Shown in pieces: positions 60,960 through 64,000 of a DNA stretch of 64,000 nt (position 1 is the first letter of the stretch; each line of letters begins with the position of its first letter). Made by a program: the position numbers and the translations under genes. This stretch comes from Actinophytocola sp036378875 (lineage in GTDB: Bacteria; Actinomycetota; Actinomycetes; Mycobacteriales; Pseudonocardiaceae), in the NCBI RefSeq assembly GCF_036378875.1, contig NZ_DASUVO010000049.1, positions 1 through 64,000 of the forward strand, given 5' to 3'. The notes below the pieces were generated by a model that searched no databases, was not told the origin of the DNA, and was given only the letters and a program-made list of their open reading frames with translations.

Positions 60960-63013
60960 CCAAGTCCATGAGTGGTCTGGCGGTCGAACACCTCCGCGTT
61001 CGCTTGGCGGAACTACACCAGGCTCTGCGGGTCGCCGTCGACCGCCAGTCACAGGCCGCCGCGTTGCTGACCCGACCGGACCTGACCCCGTTCTGCGTCA
61101 CCGACGAGCAGGTGGGCGCACTGCTGGACCGGGTGGACGCGTTCACGGAGGCCATGACAGAGCCGCCGGAACCGCCCAAACCGGACCCGGAGTCGGAACA
61201 ACACCTCAGACGCATGGCAGCGGCGAGGGGCGTGACACTGCCGCTGGACGCACTAGCTACTCGCTTCGGCCTGACCCGTGTCGAACAGAACGCACTGCTG
61301 CTGGTGGCGGCGCCCGAGCTGGACCCCGGCTACGAACGGATCTATGCGTACATCGTCGACAACCTGAACCGCCGAGCCCCATCAGTGGAGTTGCTGGTCA
61401 CGGTGGGCGCCGAAACCCCAGCGGGACGCTTGTCCCTACGCCGAGCCCTTGCCCCGACAGGCCGCCTACGCCGCTTCGGCCTGCTGACCGCACAGGGCGA
61501 CGAGTTGGCGTTGGGCACCGGTGTCTTCGAGTTCCTGCTGGGCTGGGGCGGCGATGTCAACCTCCTGGGCCACGACCCAGGCGAGGTCGCGGCCACACAG
61601 GCGACCTCGCCGCACCTGTCCTCTTCCCGACTCGCAAAACTGGGCCACGCGCTGGCAGCAGGTGACGTGGACGTCGTAGGCCTGTGGGGCTGCCCACCAG
61701 ACAGCCAACTGGACGCCGCGCAAGCACTGGCAACAGCGGCAGGAAGACCATTACGCCGCCTGACGGCCGACCCGCTGACCGACCTGCGCACTGCAGCCGC
61801 ACTGAACGCGATGCTGTGGCTCCCCACCGACAACACCCCACCCCACCCCGACGAGGTGTTGTTGAGATCGCGGGTTCCACTGTGTCTGACAGGCATCAAC
61901 CCGTGGCGCCCACCAGGCCTACTGGCAGCACGAACCTACGCCGAGCTGACGGTGCCCACACCAGGTTTCCCAGAACGCCGAGCCATGTGGTCGGCCGCGT
62001 TCCCGGTACTGGCCGCGGATGCGCTGGAAGACCTGGCCGCCCGCTACCGCATGACCGTCGGAGAGCTACGAGCCGTGGTGTCCGTGGCAGACACGAACGC
62101 CCGCCTGGCGGGAAACGGCCACACCGCGGCGCACATAGAACCAGCGATAGCCACGGTGACACGGGGCCGCAACAGCGGGGCGGTGCAGTCGATCACCCCA
62201 CGCCGAACGGCGTCGGACCTGGTGCTACCCGAAGCCCAGATGAACCAGATAACAGAGATAGCCTCAGCCTTCCGAGCGTGGCCAAGGGTGGCGGAAAAAT
62301 GGGGCTTCGCAAAACGAACCAACCACGGCGGAGTAAAAGCACTGTTCACCGGAGAACCGGGAACAGGCAAAACCCTGTCGGCAGAAGTGATCACCGGAAT
62401 ACTGGGCCTGGAGCTACTGAAGGTAGACCTGGCACAGGTAGTCTCGAAATGGGTAGGCGAAACCGAAAAGAACATGGAGGAGGTCTTCCAACAGGCAGAA
62501 GACAGCCACGCGGTACTACTCTTCGACGAGGCCGACGCCCTGTTCGGCAAACGCGGAGAGGTGAAGCACGGAACCGACCGCTACGCCAACCTGGAGGTCG
62601 GCTATCTGCTACAACGACTCGAGGCGAGCGAGGGCCTGATAATCCTGACAAGCAACCTCAAGGAGAACATGGACCCAGCGTTCACCCGACGCTTCCACTT
62701 CGTCGTCCACTTCCCCCGCCCAGGCGCGGCCGAGCGCCGCAAACTCTGGCGCCTGGCCTTCCCTCCAGAGGCCCCACTGGCGCCCGACGTGGACCTGGAC
62801 ACACTGAGCCGCCTGGACATGACAGGAGCGGGCATCATGGCGGTGGCCCGCACGGCGGCCCTGGCAGCAGCGGACACCGACAGCCCGACAATAGGCATGC
62901 GCCACGTGGTGAGAGGCGTCTCCCGCCAGTTCCAGCGCGAGGCGCGGTTGTTCCGGCCCGCCGAGTTGGGCCGCTATGCTGAACTACTAGCCGAAAACGG
63001 AACCCCGGGGTGA
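60956..63013 (+). CDS. AAA+ ATPase (Pvc15-like)
   Basis: The 685-residue protein has an N-terminal winged-helix-like region (ATRFGLTRVEQNALLLVAAP) and one C-terminal AAA+ domain. Walker A is FTGEPGTGKTLSAEV (about 464-478), Walker B AVLLFDEADALFGKR (about 519-533), and the sensor and Arg finger are ILTSNLKENMDPAFTRRFHF. Pvc15 homologues are thought to load cargo or aid assembly. The GTG at 60956 overlaps the previous stop; the ATG at 60968 is an alternative. The last third uses many A-ending codons, unlike the rest of the operon. Confidence 0.92.
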   Translation: MTKSMSGLAVEHLRVRLAELHQALRVAVDRQSQAAALLTRPDLTPFCVTDEQVGALLDRVDAFTEAMTEPPEPPKPDPESEQHLRRMAAARGVTLPLDALATRFGLTRVEQNALLLVAAPELDPGYERIYAYIVDNLNRRAPSVELLVTVGAETPAGRLSLRRALAPTGRLRRFGLLTAQGDELALGTGVFEFLLGWGGDVNLLGHDPGEVAATQATSPHLSSSRLAKLGHALAAGDVDVVGLWGCPPDSQLDAAQALATAAGRPLRRLTADPLTDLRTAAALNAMLWLPTDNTPPHPDEVLLRSRVPLCLTGINPWRPPGLLAARTYAELTVPTPGFPERRAMWSAAFPVLAADALEDLAARYRMTVGELRAVVSVADTNARLAGNGHTAAHIEPAIATVTRGRNSGAVQSITPRRTASDLVLPEAQMNQITEIASAFRAWPRVAEKWGFAKRTNHGGVKALFTGEPGTGKTLSAEVITGILGLELLKVDLAQVVSKWVGETEKNMEEVFQQAEDSHAVLLFDEADALFGKRGEVKHGTDRYANLEVGYLLQRLEASEGLIILTSNLKENMDPAFTRRFHFVVHFPRPGAAERRKLWRLAFPPEAPLAPDVDLDTLSRLDMTGAGIMAVARTAALAAADTDSPTIGMRHVVRGVSRQFQREARLFRPAELGRYAELLAENGTPG

Positions 63014-63019
63014 CCGCCG

Positions 63020-63316
63020 ATGCCTGAGATCCTGCCCCCGAAGCACCAGCCAGCCATGCCCGTCACCGCGCAGGAACTCCGCACGGCCGCAGCCGCCGAC
63101 CGAGGCAAGAAGTCACTGGTCCTGGTTCCAGCCGTCATCGGCAACGCCCAAGCAGCCAAGACCGCGATGGACTCCCAGTCGAAGTCACTGCCCTCCCACG
63201 TGGCCTCGACGTTCGCCGCCGGCCAGGACCGCGTCGGCAACGCGGCTGTCGCTGGTGCGGCGATGCGTGTGATCCCGATGGCAGTCCCGAAAAACGAAGG
63301 CAGCCCAAGCAGATAG
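63020..63316 (+). CDS. Small protein at the 3' end of the eCIS operon
   Basis: The 98-residue basic protein (PEILPPKHQPAMPVTAQELR, then RGKKSLVLVPAVIGNAQAAK) has no recognised domain. It begins six bases after the ATPase stop. The low-complexity Ala/Val end (VGNAAVAGAAMRVIPMAVPK) and nearby transposase leave open whether it is complete. It could be the N-terminal loading tag of an eCIS cargo whose toxin part was lost. Confidence 0.5.
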   Translation: MPEILPPKHQPAMPVTAQELRTAAAADRGKKSLVLVPAVIGNAQAAKTAMDSQSKSLPSHVASTFAAGQDRVGNAAVAGAAMRVIPMAVPKNEGSPSR

Positions 63317-63416
63317 GAGTGTCCATCAGAAACGAACTGGAGGCCAGCCTGACCGTCGGTGCAATCTGTACCGAAAGTTGAGTTCTAAGCCCGGCTTATC
63401 GTACACTGAGCCTTTT

Positions 63417-64000
63417 TCAACCTGCGGTGATCTCGTAGTTCTGTAGCACATGGATGGCTTTGGCGAGGCGGCCAGCGCGGTGCGGGCTGCACCGGAGCTT
63501 GTGCAGAATGCGCCAGTACTTGAGTTGGGCGTTGGCGCGTTCACCCGGGCCGCGCAACCGCGCGTGGGCCCGGTTGGCGTCTTTCTGGGACTGTGGCTTC
63601 TTCCGTCCCTTATACGGGGTGATCACCTGCTGACCGGACTCGTCATAGCCGTGGTAGCCCTTGTCGCCCAATGCGATCAGCCCGGCGTCGCGGAGTGCGG
63701 CCAGGATGTTCCAGATCCGAGCGGCGGCGGTGTCGTGCGTGCTGCCCGGCAGTTGGCCGGACACCCACAGGATCTCCCCATCCGGGGAAGCGATGACCTG
63801 CAGGTTCACCCCATGGCGTTTGTGCTTGCCGGAATAGAAGGGCCGGTCGGCGGCGATCCGGTCGATCGGGATCAGCGTGCCGTCGATGATCACGTAGGTC
63901 ATCCTCTGTCGCTTCGCCTTCCGCAACGCCTCTCGCAACTTCGGAGCACGCTGCGCGAGCAGCTCCACCGTTTCGTTGACATACCGCCAGCACGTGGTGG
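63417..64000 (-). CDS. IS5-like DDE transposase (N-terminus beyond window)
   Basis: The visible 190 residues hold the DDE_Tnp_4-type catalytic core: IDGTLIPIDRIAADRPFYSG (first Asp), GQLPGSTHDTAAARIWNI (second Asp) and GDKGYHGYDE, with the GERANAQLKYWRILHKLRCS segment near the last Glu. The frame is open to position 64000, so the start lies outside. The terminal inverted repeat could not be defined; the 100 bases from 63317 to 63416, AT-rich, probably contain it. Confidence 0.85.
   Translation of the reverse strand, partial: TTCWRYVNETVELLAQRAPKLREALRKAKRQRMTYVIIDGTLIPIDRIAADRPFYSGKHKRHGVNLQVIASPDGEILWVSGQLPGSTHDTAAARIWNILAALRDAGLIALGDKGYHGYDESGQQVITPYKGRKKPQSQKDANRAHARLRGPGERANAQLKYWRILHKLRCSPHRAGRLAKAIHVLQNYEITAG

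Noticed and set aside
39413..63013. Complete prophage
   Set aside because: Only tail, baseplate and AAA+ genes are present; no capsid, portal, terminase, integrase or holin was seen.
1..64000. CRISPR array or tRNA genes
   Set aside because: No regularly spaced direct repeats and no cloverleaf-like sequence were recognised by eye; a covariance search could still find one.

Overview
The window is high-GC DNA with many GTG starts, strong G/C bias at third codon positions, a SARP-type regulator, a LAL-type LuxR regulator, a CGNR regulator and a WXG100/EccC pair. Together these point to a filamentous actinomycete, probably Pseudonocardiaceae-like (inference; no rRNA or other taxonomic marker is present). 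No tRNA, rRNA or CRISPR array was recognised.

Layout. Positions 1-8.4 kb are a scrappy accessory region: an FkbM methyltransferase, an S4-domain protein, a VOC protein divergent from a TetR regulator with a clear dyad between them, and a SAM methyltransferase. These are mixed with gene debris: a transposase tail, a cysteine desulfurase with an internal deletion, a shattered subtilase, an alcohol dehydrogenase stub and an N-terminally shortened ferredoxin. Positions 8.9-17.4 kb carry an animal-type heme peroxidase, an MmyB-domain remnant, a Gfo/Idh/MocA oxidoreductase divergent from a ROK regulator, a LAL LuxR regulator and a CGNR regulator. Positions 17.5-23.1 kb hold a leftward metabolic group: FAD/NAD(P)-binding protein, AMP-dependent acyl-CoA synthetase, cupin and MFS transporter.

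Positions 24.0-35.5 kb are a type VII secretion-like island. A WXG100 protein and a 1348-residue EccC-like ATPase run rightward. A leftward set converges on them: a small helical protein, a 1183-residue multidomain protein of unknown function and a 165-residue protein. An ECF sigma factor with an RskA-like partner sits next to the leftward set. A 28-bp perfect palindrome lies upstream of the WXG100 gene. A cytochrome P450 follows.

Positions 36.9-63.3 kb are an extracellular contractile injection system (eCIS, phage-tail-like) locus. A leftward unit encodes a SARP/BTAD regulator, a small protein and an endolysin-like amidase. A very compact rightward operon of about 24 kb follows, mostly with 4-bp stop/start overlaps. 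It encodes a DUF4255 cap, a carboxypeptidase-regulatory-like protein, two sheaths, two tube proteins, a LysM adaptor, hub, spike, gp25, two baseplate-J proteins and a gpI-like protein. After these come three tandem proteins sharing an FxxGQxLxxxD domain, two proteins of unclear role (one a possible tape measure) and the AAA+ ATPase. The structural genes would build a contractile tail. The ATPase and cap would assist assembly, and the amidase could help it cross or open the cell wall (inference). An IS5-like transposase, cut by the window edge, abuts the 3' end, where eCIS loci often carry cargo genes.
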